Shown piece by piece: positions 52,399 to 61,813 of a stretch of 64,000 nt of DNA. The stretch spans positions 62,001 to 126,000 of the forward strand of contig JAXMAO010000007.1 in assembly GCA_046350375.1 (NCBI GenBank). The letters are read 5' to 3'. The stretch is from JAXMAO01 sp046350375 (GTDB taxonomy: Bacteria > Planctomycetota > Phycisphaerae > UBA1845 > UTPLA1). Numbering within the stretch: the first letter of the stretch is position 1; the number at the start of each line of letters is the position of its first letter. Under the pieces are notes generated by a model. It did not search any database. It was not told where the DNA came from and saw only the letters and a program-made list of their open reading frames with translations. A program made the translations under genes and the position numbers.

Positions 52399-52822
52399 TC
52401 GGACCCGCGCCGCGCGGGCGCTCCACACGCTGCCGCGCGGAAGCCACGCCTCCCGCCGCGCGCAATCCGCAAGCCCGCCGCAACTTGCAGCCCGGTGTGC
52501 GACGACACGCCAGCGCGCCGTTGCAAATCGACAACGCGCCGGCACGACCGGACCGCCGCCGGAGCAGTCCGTTATCTGACGCTGCCGCCGCAACTTGGCT
52601 GGAAATCGCGGGTTGCGCGGGCATATAGTTTTTCGCCGGACTTCGCTGCGCCGCTGGTCCCGAACTTGCTTCACAAGCGGGGCGGCTGGCGTTTCACGGT
52701 GTCCGGGTGCGCTCCGTTCAGGGCGCGCCGCCGCGGCACACACCGGCAGGATGGCCGTGGCGCAAGAGCCGGTGAGTTGGGAATCAAACGGGGGGACATG
52801 TATGTTTCTGGGGAGACTGGAA
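52399..52822. other. Intergenic region between obgE and the PEP-CTERM gene
   Basis: No gene was found in these 424 bases. TATAGT (52624-52629) is the best -10 candidate for the PEP-CTERM gene, but no convincing -35 is placed 16-18 bases away. A G-rich tract followed by ATG at 52802 is an alternative start seven codons upstream of the chosen one. Confidence 0.35.
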
Positions 52823-53656
52823 ATGAACCGAACCGTCATCACTGCGATCTGCGTGCTGGCCGCGGCGGGTGTCGCCAGCGCCAACGTCGGCGAGCCCTTC
52901 GGCGCCGGTCCGGGCAACACGTTTTCCATCAAGGTCACGCAGGGCAACAACGTGATCTTCGACAGCCCGAACACGCCGTTTCCGACCGACTTCAAGGTCA
53001 ATGACGGCGATCCGGAAGACTTCGTGCAGGTCGGCACCACGCCCGGCGGCACGCCGATCATCGTCAAGGTCGTCAGCGACGGCGGCCCCAGCGAGGCCTT
53101 CCGCATCATGCACGTCTATGTCGACGTCGTCTCGAGCCTGATCGGGCCGATTCCGCCCTTCAGCGCGACCGACTCGCTCTTCGCCTCCGACCCGACGCAG
53201 AACATCAAGGTCGAGATCGGCAACATCGGCTTCATCAACACCACCAACGCCACGCCGCTCGTGGTTGGAAACGACTCGTTCGCCGTCTCCTACATGGAGG
53301 CCTTCGGCGGCGGCTTCTACATGCTCCCGAACACCAATCCGTTCGACCTCTTCGGGCAGCGACGGGTCGATGTGCAGGTGCCGGGCAAGTATTACCTCGA
53401 CGGCATCGCCGATCCGTACCAGTTCTCGTCGGTGCCCGGCAGCGTCGTGAGCTGGAAGTACGAGAACCTCGAGGCCCCGTCGCCGCTGACGCCGGCCGAG
53501 TTCGCGGTCTCCCCGCCATCGCTGGTCGCCATCCCGGGCGGCAAGGTGGCCGAGCTGGGGCTGGGCATCGCCTTCGTCGGCGTGCCCGAGCCGGCGACGC
53601 TGGTGTTGCTGTCGGGCGGCCTGCTGCCGCTCATCCGCCGGCGCAAGCGGGCCTGA
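52823..53656 (+). CDS. PEP-CTERM sorting-domain protein
   Basis: The protein has 277 residues from ATG 52823 (GGGGAGA upstream), with a signal peptide (TVITAICVLAAAGVASA). A beta-rich body of about 225 residues shows no known domain. The C-terminus is VPEPATLVLLSGGLLPLIRRRKRA: the PEP motif, a membrane helix and a basic end recognised by an exosortase. The protein is therefore likely cleaved and attached or released at the surface, often with exopolysaccharide. No exosortase or polysaccharide cluster is in the window. A very strong terminator follows. Confidence 0.88.
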   Translation: MNRTVITAICVLAAAGVASANVGEPFGAGPGNTFSIKVTQGNNVIFDSPNTPFPTDFKVNDGDPEDFVQVGTTPGGTPIIVKVVSDGGPSEAFRIMHVYVDVVSSLIGPIPPFSATDSLFASDPTQNIKVEIGNIGFINTTNATPLVVGNDSFAVSYMEAFGGGFYMLPNTNPFDLFGQRRVDVQVPGKYYLDGIADPYQFSSVPGSVVSWKYENLEAPSPLTPAEFAVSPPSLVAIPGGKVAELGLGIAFVGVPEPATLVLLSGGLLPLIRRRKRA

Positions 53657-53699
53657 CGCTCGCGCGTCGTCGGATTGCAACCAACCCGTGTAGTTCCAA

Positions 53700-53742
53700 G
53701 CGAGGCGCCATGGGCAACCGTGGCGCCTCGCTCTTTTTTTTG
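53700..53742 (+). terminator. Intrinsic terminator after the PEP-CTERM gene
   Basis: An 11-pair perfect stem GCGAGGCGCCA/TGGCGCCTCGC (53700-53710 and 53721-53731) with a 10-base loop is followed by TC and a run of eight or more T. It lies 44 bases after the stop and is the strongest terminator in the window. Confidence 0.95.
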
Positions 53743-53789
53743 TTTTCTTTCCACCCGCGCCGCGCCGCGCAGGTCGCGCCGCGCAATCC

Positions 53790-54170
53790 TCAGCGAACCC
53801 CCAGCGCCGTCGCGGTCGCATAGCGCTCGGTGTGCGAAATCGAAATGAGCACCCGGCCGATCCCCAGCCGCCGCGCAATGTTCGAACACTCGCCGGACAG
53901 CGTCACGTGCGGTTCACCGGCCGCGTCGTTGACCACCTCGATGTCGGTCCAGGCCACGCCGCCGCGCCAGCCGGTCCGCAGCACCTTCATCACCGCTTCT
54001 TTCGCGGCGAAGCGCCCGGCGATGTGCGGCAGCGGGTCGCGCAGTCGCTGGGCCGCGGCCTGCTCGGCCGGCGTGAGGACGCGCTCGTAGAACCGCTCGC
54101 CGTGCCGTTCGAGCACCGCGCCGACGCGCGCGTTCTCGACCAGGTCGACGCCAATCGTCAGCACATCCAC
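53790..54170 (-). CDS. acpS: Holo-[acyl-carrier-protein] synthase
   Basis: The enzyme transfers phosphopantetheine from CoA to acyl carrier protein. Its 126 residues fit AcpS. The magnesium ligands are D9 in IGVDLVE and E58 in GRFAAKEAVMK. GLGI-type and SISHTERYA motifs follow near the C-terminus. The gene starts 8 bases after the polA stop on the same strand, so the two are probably cotranscribed. Confidence 0.93.
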   Translation of the reverse strand: MDVLTIGVDLVENARVGAVLERHGERFYERVLTPAEQAAAQRLRDPLPHIAGRFAAKEAVMKVLRTGWRGGVAWTDIEVVNDAAGEPHVTLSGECSNIARRLGIGRVLISISHTERYATATALGVR

Positions 54171-54177
54171 GCCGTCA

Positions 54178-56982
54178 TTATAGACGCTCCGCGTCCAGCC
54201 AGTTGGCCCCGGCCGCCAGGTCCACTCGCACCGGCACTGACAGCGGCAGCGCCCCGCTCATTTCCGCCGCGACGTGGCGCGCCTCGTCCGCCAGCGCCGC
54301 GCGCGGCAGCTCGAACACCAGCTCGTCGTGAATCTGCAGCAGCAGCCGCGTTTCACCGCGCGACCGCATCAGCCGCGCGTGGATCGCCAGCATGGCCTTC
54401 TTGATGAGGTCGGCGGCCGTTCCCTGCACGACCGTGTTGACCGCGAACCGCTCGGCCGCGGCGCGGGCCGTCGGGTTGCGCGAGTTGATGTCGTCGATCC
54501 GCCGTCGCCGGCCGAGCAGCGTCTCGACCTGCCCGCTGCGCCGCGCCGTGGCGACCGTGTCGTCGAGAAAACCGCGGATGCGCGGATAGCGCGCGAAGTA
54601 GCGGTCGATGAACTGCTGCGCCTCGCCGCGCGACATGCCCGTCTGCCGCGCCAGCCCGAAGGCCGACTGCCCGTAGATGATGCCGAAGTTGACCGTCTTG
54701 GCCCGCGCCCGCTGCTCTTTCGAGACCGCGCCCGGCTCGACGCCGAACACCTGCGACGCCACGAACGCGTGGATGTCCTGGTCGGCCGCAAACGCCGCCC
54801 GCAGCGACTCGTCGCCGCAGAAGTGTGCCAGCACCCGCAGCTCGATCTGCGAGTAGTCCGCCTTGAGCAGCACCCGATCGGCTGCGCCCGCGACGAACGC
54901 CCGGCGAATCCGCGCGCCGGACGGCGTGCGGATCGGAATGTTCTGCAGGTTCGGGTCGCTGCACGACAGCCGCCCCGTCACCGCCACCGCCTGGTGAAAG
55001 CTCGGATGCACGCGCCCCGTCCGCCGCGACACCATCGTCGGCAGCGCGTCGACGTACGTCCCCTTCAGCTTCGCCAGCTCGCGATACGCCAGCACTGCCC
55101 GCGGCACCGGGTGCTGCGTCAGTTCCACCAGCGTCTCGAGCACCTCGGCGTCGGTCGAGCGGCCGGTCTTGGTCCGCTTCTGCACCGGCAGCTTGAGCGT
55201 GTCGAACAGTACGTCGGCGAGCTGCTTGGTCGAATCGACGTTGAACGGATAGCCGGCCGCCGCGTGAATCTCCGTCACCAGCGCCGTCGCCTCGCGGCTC
55301 ATCTCCTCGCTCAAGCTCGACAGCAACCCCGTGTCGAGCGCGATGCCGTTGAATTCCATCTCGGCCAGCACCTCGACCAGCGGCATCTCCAGCTCGCGGA
55401 AGAGTCGCTCGACCGGCGCGCCGCGCAGCTCGCGCTCGAATCGCTCGCACAGCCGCAACGCGATGTCGGCATCTTCGCACGCATACTCGCACACCGGGCC
55501 GATCGGCAGCCGATCCATCGTGATCTGGTCCTTGCCGCGCCCGATCAGGTCGCTGGTCGGAATCTTGGTGTAGCCCAGCAGGTCCAGCGCCAGCGCGTCG
55601 ATGCCGTGCGACCGCCGCGATGAGTCGAGCACGAAGCTCGCCACCATCGAGTCGAAATCCACCCCCGCCACCGGCAGCCCGGCAACCCGCAGCACGTTCA
55701 GGTCATACTTGCAGTTCTGACCGCACTTGCGGATGCGCGCATCCGCCAGGATCGGCCCCAGCGTCTCGCGCACCCGTCCCACATCCAGCGTCTGCCCCAG
55801 CCCGCGGACCGGCACGTACCAGCCGCTGCCGGCCGCGGTCGCCATGCTGATGCCTACCAGGTCGCAGTCGATCGGCGACAGGCCGGTCGTCTCGGTATCG
55901 ATCGCAAAACGCCCCGCCGCGGCCAGCGTCCGCGCCAGCTCGGCCAGCGCCGCCGGCGTGTCGACCAGCGTGGCGCGCGTCCGCGGATGGCCAACCGCGA
56001 CCGTTGCGGCCGGCGCGTCAAACAGCGAGCCGGTGGCGGGCGTCGCCGTCGCGCGAATGCCGGCAGATTCGCCATCAATCGACGACTCGCTCGCGGTTGT
56101 CTTCGCCGCGCTGGCGCCGCCGGCGTCGGGCGAGATCTGCTCAATCAGCCGGCGCAGTGCCAGCCGCTCGAAGATTGGCCGCGCCGCCGCGAACTGAAAT
56201 CGCTCGACCTTCGCCGTTTCCCAGTCGAAATCAAACGGCACGTCGCGCCGCAACGTCACCAGTTGCCGCACCTGCTCGGCCCGCGGCGCGAACGCCCGCA
56301 CCGATTCGGCCAGCTTCGGCGTGAGCTCGCCGGCGTGGGCGATGATCTCCGCCACGCTGCCGAACCGCGCCAGCAGCTCGGCGGCCTTCTTCGGGCCGAT
56401 GCCTGACGCACCGCGGACGTTGTCGGTGCTGTCGCCCATCAGCATCTGCGCCTCGACCGCCAGCGTCGGGCTGTAGCCCTTTTCGCGCGTCATGCTTTCC
56501 GCGTCCACAAACTGGTCGCGGGCCGGGTCGTACAGTCGAACATGCTCGCTTAGGAGCTGGTCCAGGTCCTTGTCGCGGCTGACGATGGTCACGGTGCAGT
56601 TCGGGCCGGCGTGGCGCTCGCACAGCGTGGCGATCAGGTCGTCGGCCTCGAAGCCCGGCATGCGACAGACCGGCACGCCGGCGAGGCCCAGCGTGTCGAG
56701 GATGCGGTCGAGCTGCGGGCCGAGGTCTTCCGGCGACGGCTGGCGATGGGCCTTGTATTCCGGATCGACGGCGACGCGAAAGACCGTTTCATCGGCCACG
56801 TCGAACACCGCCGCCACGCGGTCCGGCCGATGCTGCTTGAGGATATTCAGCAGCATCTGGAAGAACAGGAACGTGGCCTTGGTCGGCTCGCCGCCCGGAG
56901 CCGTCAGCGGGCGGAACGGCGCGTAATAACAGCGGAAGACCTGCGCGTGTCCGTCGATAAGCCAAAGCGATTCGGCCGGCAT
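54178..56982 (-). CDS. polA: DNA polymerase I
   Basis: The protein has 934 residues from ATG 56982 (MPAESLWLIDGHAQVFRCYY). It fills gaps and removes RNA primers. It has three domains. The 5' nuclease (about 1-290) contains FEADDLIATL and GIGPKKAAELL. The 3'-5' exonuclease (about 335-520) has its catalytic residues intact in FAIDTETTG, NCKYDLN and YACEDADIA, so it should proofread. The polymerase (about 540-934) contains KADYSQIELRVLAH, RAKTVNFGIIYGQS and QIHDELVFE. Upstream in-frame starts at 57042 and 57105 would add up to 41 residues; the chosen start fits the family. Confidence 0.95.
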   Translation of the reverse strand: MPAESLWLIDGHAQVFRCYYAPFRPLTAPGGEPTKATFLFFQMLLNILKQHRPDRVAAVFDVADETVFRVAVDPEYKAHRQPSPEDLGPQLDRILDTLGLAGVPVCRMPGFEADDLIATLCERHAGPNCTVTIVSRDKDLDQLLSEHVRLYDPARDQFVDAESMTREKGYSPTLAVEAQMLMGDSTDNVRGASGIGPKKAAELLARFGSVAEIIAHAGELTPKLAESVRAFAPRAEQVRQLVTLRRDVPFDFDWETAKVERFQFAAARPIFERLALRRLIEQISPDAGGASAAKTTASESSIDGESAGIRATATPATGSLFDAPAATVAVGHPRTRATLVDTPAALAELARTLAAAGRFAIDTETTGLSPIDCDLVGISMATAAGSGWYVPVRGLGQTLDVGRVRETLGPILADARIRKCGQNCKYDLNVLRVAGLPVAGVDFDSMVASFVLDSSRRSHGIDALALDLLGYTKIPTSDLIGRGKDQITMDRLPIGPVCEYACEDADIALRLCERFERELRGAPVERLFRELEMPLVEVLAEMEFNGIALDTGLLSSLSEEMSREATALVTEIHAAAGYPFNVDSTKQLADVLFDTLKLPVQKRTKTGRSTDAEVLETLVELTQHPVPRAVLAYRELAKLKGTYVDALPTMVSRRTGRVHPSFHQAVAVTGRLSCSDPNLQNIPIRTPSGARIRRAFVAGAADRVLLKADYSQIELRVLAHFCGDESLRAAFAADQDIHAFVASQVFGVEPGAVSKEQRARAKTVNFGIIYGQSAFGLARQTGMSRGEAQQFIDRYFARYPRIRGFLDDTVATARRSGQVETLLGRRRRIDDINSRNPTARAAAERFAVNTVVQGTAADLIKKAMLAIHARLMRSRGETRLLLQIHDELVFELPRAALADEARHVAAEMSGALPLSVPVRVDLAAGANWLDAERL

Positions 56983-57095
56983 GTGTGGTGCAGACGGTAC
57001 GGGCGAGAGGCGCGGACGTGCAAGTGCGGGCTGTGACGGCATGTCGCCGGCGCGCTCGATGCTGGCGTCCGCCAGGTCCCACTCTCGTGCGCGAT

Positions 57096-57130
57096 GCGCA
57101 AACAAAAGGGCCCGCCACAGTGGCGGGCCC
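57096..57130 (-). terminator. Terminator of the minus-strand PEP-CTERM gene
   Basis: On the minus strand GGGCCCGCCA, loop CTG and TGGCGGGCCC (57121-57130 and 57108-57117) are followed by TTTTGTTT. It starts 29 bases after the PEP-CTERM stop and ends upstream of polA, insulating the two. Confidence 0.9.
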
Positions 57131-57158
57131 TGGAGAGTTCAGAGTTTCAAACCGACCG

Positions 57159-57860
57159 TCAGGCCGAGCGGCGTCGCAGGAAGGCAATCGCGCCCAGACC
57201 CAGCAGGCTCAGGCTGGCCGGCTCGGGGACGATCATCTCAATGCGAACCGAGCCGCCCGCGAGGATCGAGCTGAAGGAGGTCTCGGCACCGCCGTAGCCG
57301 CCGGTGTCAGAAAACTGGGTCACATCAGCCAGGATGTCAAAGGTGCCGCCGCCGGCATAGGAGCCGAACAGCACCGAGTTGATGAACCCCATGTCCATGT
57401 TGCTGCCGGCAACGCCGAACATCGTCCCGCCATCGGGAGCGCTGGGATCGGGCGGGAAGCCCTGGAGCAGCGTGCCGTCGCCATCATCGCCGGCGAGGTT
57501 GAAGTGCTGCGCCGTCTGCACGGTGACCGGCGAGGTGACCGGCTGAAACGCGGCGTTCAGCAGCGGGACATCGACCGAGCTGATGCTCAGCGTGCCGCCC
57601 AGGTGGGCATCGAACGACGCCGGGTTGGCGCCGTCGTTGTCGACAATGAGGATGCCGCCGCTGACGTTCAAGTTCGTCTTGACCTTGATCGAGCAGATGT
57701 CGGACGCCGGCCCCGGGTACTTCAGGAACGTGAGCGTCGAAACATAGTTCGGCGTGCCCGGCCCGAACGGAATCTCCTGCTTGATCAACGTATCGCACGG
57801 TGCGGCGCTGGCAACGGCCGCCACGGCGAGAACCAGCAGACATGAAATCGACCGGAACAT
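57159..57860 (-). CDS. PEP-CTERM sorting-domain protein
   Basis: The protein has 233 residues from ATG 57860, which has GAGAGGAA 5 bases upstream. The signal peptide is ISCLLVLAVAAVASAA. The body is beta-rich (NLNVSGGILIVDNDGANPASFDAHLGG; HFNLAGDDGDGTL) without a known domain. The C-terminus VPEPASLSLLGLGAIAFLRRRSA is a standard PEP-CTERM signal. It is unrelated in sequence to the PEP-CTERM protein at 52823. It has its own promoter and terminator, so it is a single-gene unit. Confidence 0.9.
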   Translation of the reverse strand: MFRSISCLLVLAVAAVASAAPCDTLIKQEIPFGPGTPNYVSTLTFLKYPGPASDICSIKVKTNLNVSGGILIVDNDGANPASFDAHLGGTLSISSVDVPLLNAAFQPVTSPVTVQTAQHFNLAGDDGDGTLLQGFPPDPSAPDGGTMFGVAGSNMDMGFINSVLFGSYAGGGTFDILADVTQFSDTGGYGGAETSFSSILAGGSVRIEMIVPEPASLSLLGLGAIAFLRRRSA

Positions 57861-57978
57861 ATTTTCCTCTCTCCCAATCCTGCCGCCAGCGCTCGCTGGC
57901 GATCGGCTCCTTGTTGTCGCTGCACTGAAGACGATGCAGACCATGGCGGTCAGACCGTCTCCCTCCTCGTGACAGCCC

Positions 57979-58008
57979 AAGATACCCGATTTGGCATGTC
58001 CAAGTCAA
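57979..58008 (-). promoter_or_regulatory. Promoter of the minus-strand PEP-CTERM gene
   Basis: On the minus strand TTGACT (58003-58008), an 18-base spacer and TATCTT (57979-57984) give a transcript with a leader of about 110 bases. The 510-base gap 57861-58370 holds this promoter and a hairpin near 58240, but no gene. Confidence 0.55.
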
Positions 58009-58228
58009 GCCCGTCACCGGTATCGGCGCCGGTGCAGCTCCGCGGCGGCGTCGGAGGGTGTGAATTCTCCGCCACCGAACCCGTCGTGGCAGGTCTGTCG
58101 GTGCGTGGCGCGGCCCGACGCTAACTCGCGGGCGCTCCGATAATTGGCCAGCGTGTGGCAGCACACGGATCGGCGCACGGCGACGGGCCGGGACCGAACG
58201 GCCGGGCCATGACGAGAGGGACGGATTG

Positions 58229-58252
58229 ACCGCGCTTGGCGCGGTTTTCTCT
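58229..58252 (+). terminator. Terminator-like hairpin in a gene-free region
   Basis: ACCGCGC (58229-58235), loop TTG and GCGCGGT (58239-58245) are followed by TTTCTCT. No plus-strand gene precedes it closely, because the neighbour on that side points the other way. It could end a small RNA or act as a leader attenuator for the kelch gene. Confidence 0.5.
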
Positions 58253-58370
58253 AGGGGCCGGGCGAGAAAATCAGTATTCTAGGCTATTCAGGTCCGCTCA
58301 ACCCGCCCGAACGGGGTTGTGCGCCAGCTCAATTTCGCGGTCCTAGATCGACATTGAGGGAGGGCGCAGG

Positions 58371-59762
58371 GTGAAACACCGACCCGTTGTATGGTCCCAG
58401 CAATTGGTCACGTGGCTTATCGGAATTCTCACTCTGGCTCCCGCGGCGCATGGCCAGTGCATCGGCGCGTGGGCGTCGCCACTCGGCGCGGCGCCGGCGG
58501 CGCGCAGCAGTTTCGCCATGTCCTACGATTCGGTGCGCAACCGGATGGTGCTGTTCGGCGGACTGGTCGGCGGCATCCGGCAGAACGACACCTGGGAGTG
58601 GGACGGCACGGCGTGGCAGTTCCGCGGCAACGGCGGACCGAGCGCGCGGTTCTATCACGCGATGGCCTACGACCCGGTGCGTCAGCGAACGGTGCTGTTC
58701 GGGGGTCTGGACGTTTCGTTCCGCCGCGACACCTGGGAGTGGGACGGCACCAGCTGGACGCAGAAATCAAACAGCGGACCGACGCCGCGAATGGGGTCGG
58801 CGCTGGCGTTTGACCCGATTCAGCAGAAGGTGCTGCTGTCGGGCGGGTTTACCGGGCTGCCCAGCAACGAGACCTGGACCTGGAATGGGACAACCTGGAC
58901 GCAGAACATCGGCAGCGGCCCGTCGGCGCGCTACAACCACGCTCTAGTCGGCGATCCGCAGCGCGGCAAGGTGGTGCTGTTCGGCGGCATTCTCGGCGCG
59001 GGCCTCTTCAGCGGCGAGACCTGGGAGTGGAACGGCGCCACCTGGTCGCTGGCCTGCGGCAACGGCCCGCCGGCGCGCTACGCCCAGGGCATGGCGAACG
59101 ATCCGATTCACGGCCAGACGCTGATGTACGGCGGCTACAACACGGTCTTCCTCTCCGACATGTGGCTCTGGTCGGGCGCGGGCTGGAAGCAGCTCATCGC
59201 GCCGACGCCCGGGGCGCGGCGGGCCTTCGGCATGGCGTACGAAAGCGCCGCGGCGCGCTATTTCGTGTTCGGCGGCGAAGACGCGGTCGGCTATCGCGGC
59301 GACACCTGGAACTATCTGCCGCCGGCGGCGCCGGTGGTGGTGCAGCAGCCGCTCCCCGCACCCGCCATGATCGGCGGCCCGGCGAGCTTTTCGGTGAATG
59401 CGTCCGGCATCGGCCCGCTGAACTTCCTGTGGCGACGGAACGGCGTGCCGCTGGCGGACGGCGGGGTGATTTCGGGCGCGGGCACGCCGACGTTGAACAT
59501 TAGCGCGCTCAGTGCGTCGGACCTGGCGGCGTATGACTGCGTGGTGTGGGACGCCTGCGGTTCGACCCGCAGCGATCCGGCCGCCCCGTCGGTCAGCGGC
59601 GCGGGCTGCCCCGGCGACACGGATGGCAACAACATGATCGACGGGGCCGACATCCAGCCGTTCGTCACGGCGCTGCTGACGGGCTCTCCCTGTGCCCCGC
59701 CGCCGGTCACCCAAACGGCCCCGCAGGCGGCGATGCGCTCCGGCGAAACGCTGCACGACTGA
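58371..59762 (+). CDS. Secreted kelch-repeat protein with Ig-like and dockerin-like domains
   Basis: The protein has 463 residues from GTG 58371 (GGGAGGG about 8 bases upstream). The signal peptide is LVTWLIGILTLAPAAHGQ. Five to six kelch-like blades (about 35-315) share the pattern DTWEWDGTxW, then G-P-x-x-R, then MVLFGG. An Ig-like domain follows (FSVNASGIGPLNFLWRRNGVPL; LSASDLAAYDCVVWDACGS). The end holds one dockerin-like calcium loop (CPGDTDGNNMIDGADIQPFV). It is probably exported and involved in binding. The membrane-protein gene follows 32 bases later. Confidence 0.85.
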   Translation: MKHRPVVWSQQLVTWLIGILTLAPAAHGQCIGAWASPLGAAPAARSSFAMSYDSVRNRMVLFGGLVGGIRQNDTWEWDGTAWQFRGNGGPSARFYHAMAYDPVRQRTVLFGGLDVSFRRDTWEWDGTSWTQKSNSGPTPRMGSALAFDPIQQKVLLSGGFTGLPSNETWTWNGTTWTQNIGSGPSARYNHALVGDPQRGKVVLFGGILGAGLFSGETWEWNGATWSLACGNGPPARYAQGMANDPIHGQTLMYGGYNTVFLSDMWLWSGAGWKQLIAPTPGARRAFGMAYESAAARYFVFGGEDAVGYRGDTWNYLPPAAPVVVQQPLPAPAMIGGPASFSVNASGIGPLNFLWRRNGVPLADGGVISGAGTPTLNISALSASDLAAYDCVVWDACGSTRSDPAAPSVSGAGCPGDTDGNNMIDGADIQPFVTALLTGSPCAPPPVTQTAPQAAMRSGETLHD

Positions 59763-59794
59763 TTGCGCGCTGCCCGGCAAGTCGATAGATTCGT

Positions 59795-61454
59795 GTGGAC
59801 CATTTGCAGCGCCGCCCGCGACCCGCAGTGCGCACGGGCGTGCTGGTCTGCGCCGCGATCGCGCTGGGCCTGTGCGTCGGGCGGTGGCGCGCAAGCGGCA
59901 GCGCGCTGATCTCGGGGGATTCGGTTTCATACCTGGCGCAGGCCCGCGCGTTCGCCGACGCGGGCGCGGCGCCGCTACAGGGTGGCGGTCGACCGCGCGG
60001 CTTTCCGTTGCTGCTGTCGCCGCTGGTGGGGCGCAATCCGCTGCCGCTGATCGAGCTGGCCTGGGTGCAGGTCGCGGCCGGTGCGCTCGCGGTGGGGCTG
60101 TGTTTGGCGCTGCATCGGCGGTGGCTGTCGGCGCCGTTGGCGACGCTGACGGCGGCGGCGCTCCTGGCGAACGTCTCCGCGTGGCAGCCGGCCGACTGGG
60201 CGCTGTCGGAGCCAATCTTCACGGTGCTGCTGCTGGCAGCGCTGTGGGCAGTTGAGCCAGGCGAAGTGACGGACGCGGCGATCGAAGAGCTGCGGCCGGG
60301 CGGGCGCGGCGGCGGCGCGCTGCGGCGTGCGGCGGTGGCAGGCGCGCTGGCTGGCGCGGCGACCGCGGTGCGAACGATCGGCGGATTGCTGATTCCGATC
60401 GGCTGCGTGGGGCTGATCGTGCGGCGCGGACGGCGCGGCGTGCTGCCGGCAACCGTCTATTTGATGATGGCCGGGCGCGATCGCATGGCCGCTCCGCGAC
60501 CGCTCCGCGGACGGCGGCTACGGCGCGGCAGTGCTGCATGCGTGGTCGGGGCACGAGGCGGAGCGGCCGCTGCCGGCGCTGCTGGCGGCGCGGGCGGCAC
60601 GGATGGCTCCGCAGCGACTCGCGGAGATGGCGACGGTGGCGCTGCCGACGCGGACGCTGTGGCGCGTGTGGCAGTCGAACCGGGGCCGCGTGCTGGCGAT
60701 TGCAATTGGTGCGGGCGTGGCGGCGTGCGTGGCGCGACGGCTGGTGCTGCGGCGCCGCGCGACGGACGCGTTCGCGCTGGTGTGCCTGGCGGCGGTGGCG
60801 CTGTGGCCGTGGGACGAAGGCGGGCGGCTGGTTGCGCCGCTGACGCCGATCGCGCTGGGGGCGGTGATCGAATTTGGCGCGGCGGCGTGGGGTGTCGCGG
60901 CGCGGAGGCGACCGCCAAACAAACCGCAAGTGGCCGGCAGTCGGCGGCGGGCGATGCGGCTGCTGGTGGCTGGCGCGGGCGCGGCCTGTGCCTGCGCCTG
61001 GGCGATCGAATGGCGGATCGACCGTGACGGCGCGAGCCGGCGGGCGGCGCGGACCGCGACGCGCGTCGCATCGGCCGAGCGGATCGGGTGCCAGCTTTTG
61101 CGAGTCGGCGGACGGGCGCGCCCGGTCGCGGTTGTGACCGAGCAAGGCGACGACGCGAAGGTGACGGCCATGCTGGCGGCCTACCTGGCGGGCGTGCCCT
61201 GCGCCACGGTGGATGTCGCAACGTCAGGGCTGCACGACTGGCCGGCCACGCTGTCCGCGGCGGCGCGTGCGGCAGAAGAATCGACCGGCGGCGCTGCGGC
61301 GCGGCTGCCGCGCGGGCCGGCGCTGGTCGTTTCGCGGCTGGATTCGAGCGGCGCGGCGCCGGGTGCGGCGGCGTTCGAGCGCGTGGCGCAGGTCGAGCGA
61401 TTCGAGGTGTGGCGGGCGCGGCCGGAGTCGCTGGCGCGCGATTTGCGACGGTAG
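59795..61454 (+). CDS. Multi-pass membrane glycosyltransferase-like protein, frameshifted
   Basis: The frame opens at GTG 59795 and reads to about 60474, then continues one base later to the stop at 61454, giving about 550 residues once repaired. The join restores YLMMAGAIAWPLRDRSADGG. The start has a helix (GVLVCAAIALGLCVGRW) and SGDSVSYLAQARAFADAGA then GGGRPRGFPLLLSPLVG. These resemble the first periplasmic loop of GT39/GT83-type lipid-linked sugar transferases, which carry an acidic residue pair in that loop. Several more helices follow. The soluble C-terminal part (about 120 residues) is not recognised. The catalytic role is inference. Confidence 0.65.
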
Positions 61455-61523
61455 CGCGGCGGAGACGCGACGGTAGCGCCGCGGCAAGCGGGGCGGTCGC
61501 CGTCACGACCAGGGGGTTGAAAC

Positions 61524-61607
<84 letters not shown>

Positions 61608-61624
61608 CGATTGGGGGACGGAAC

Positions 61625-61652
61625 ATGATAGTGCCGTGCGGCCGGGCGTCAA
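61625..61652 (-). promoter_or_regulatory. Promoter of tRNA-Leu
   Basis: On the minus strand TTGACG (61647-61652), a 16-base spacer and TATCAT (61625-61630) precede the tRNA by 17 bases. The -10 is identical to that of tRNA-Lys. Confidence 0.7.
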
Positions 61653-61734
61653 ATGCGACGCCGCGCGGGAGGCGCGGCGCCGCGCGCCTGTGAATTGTTG
61701 GCGCGTGCGGCGCGCGATCGGCGCGCTTCATCTG

Positions 61735-61762
61735 TTTACACGCGCGCGTGACTCTCTATACT
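61735..61762 (+). promoter_or_regulatory. Promoter of bamA
   Basis: TTTACA (61735-61740), a 16-base spacer and TATACT (61757-61762) lie about 50 bases before the bamA start. Confidence 0.6.
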
Positions 61763-61813
61763 CCGCTCGCACCGTGGCGCGGACACGCAGTGACCCTCTG
61801 CGTGGAATGAGGC

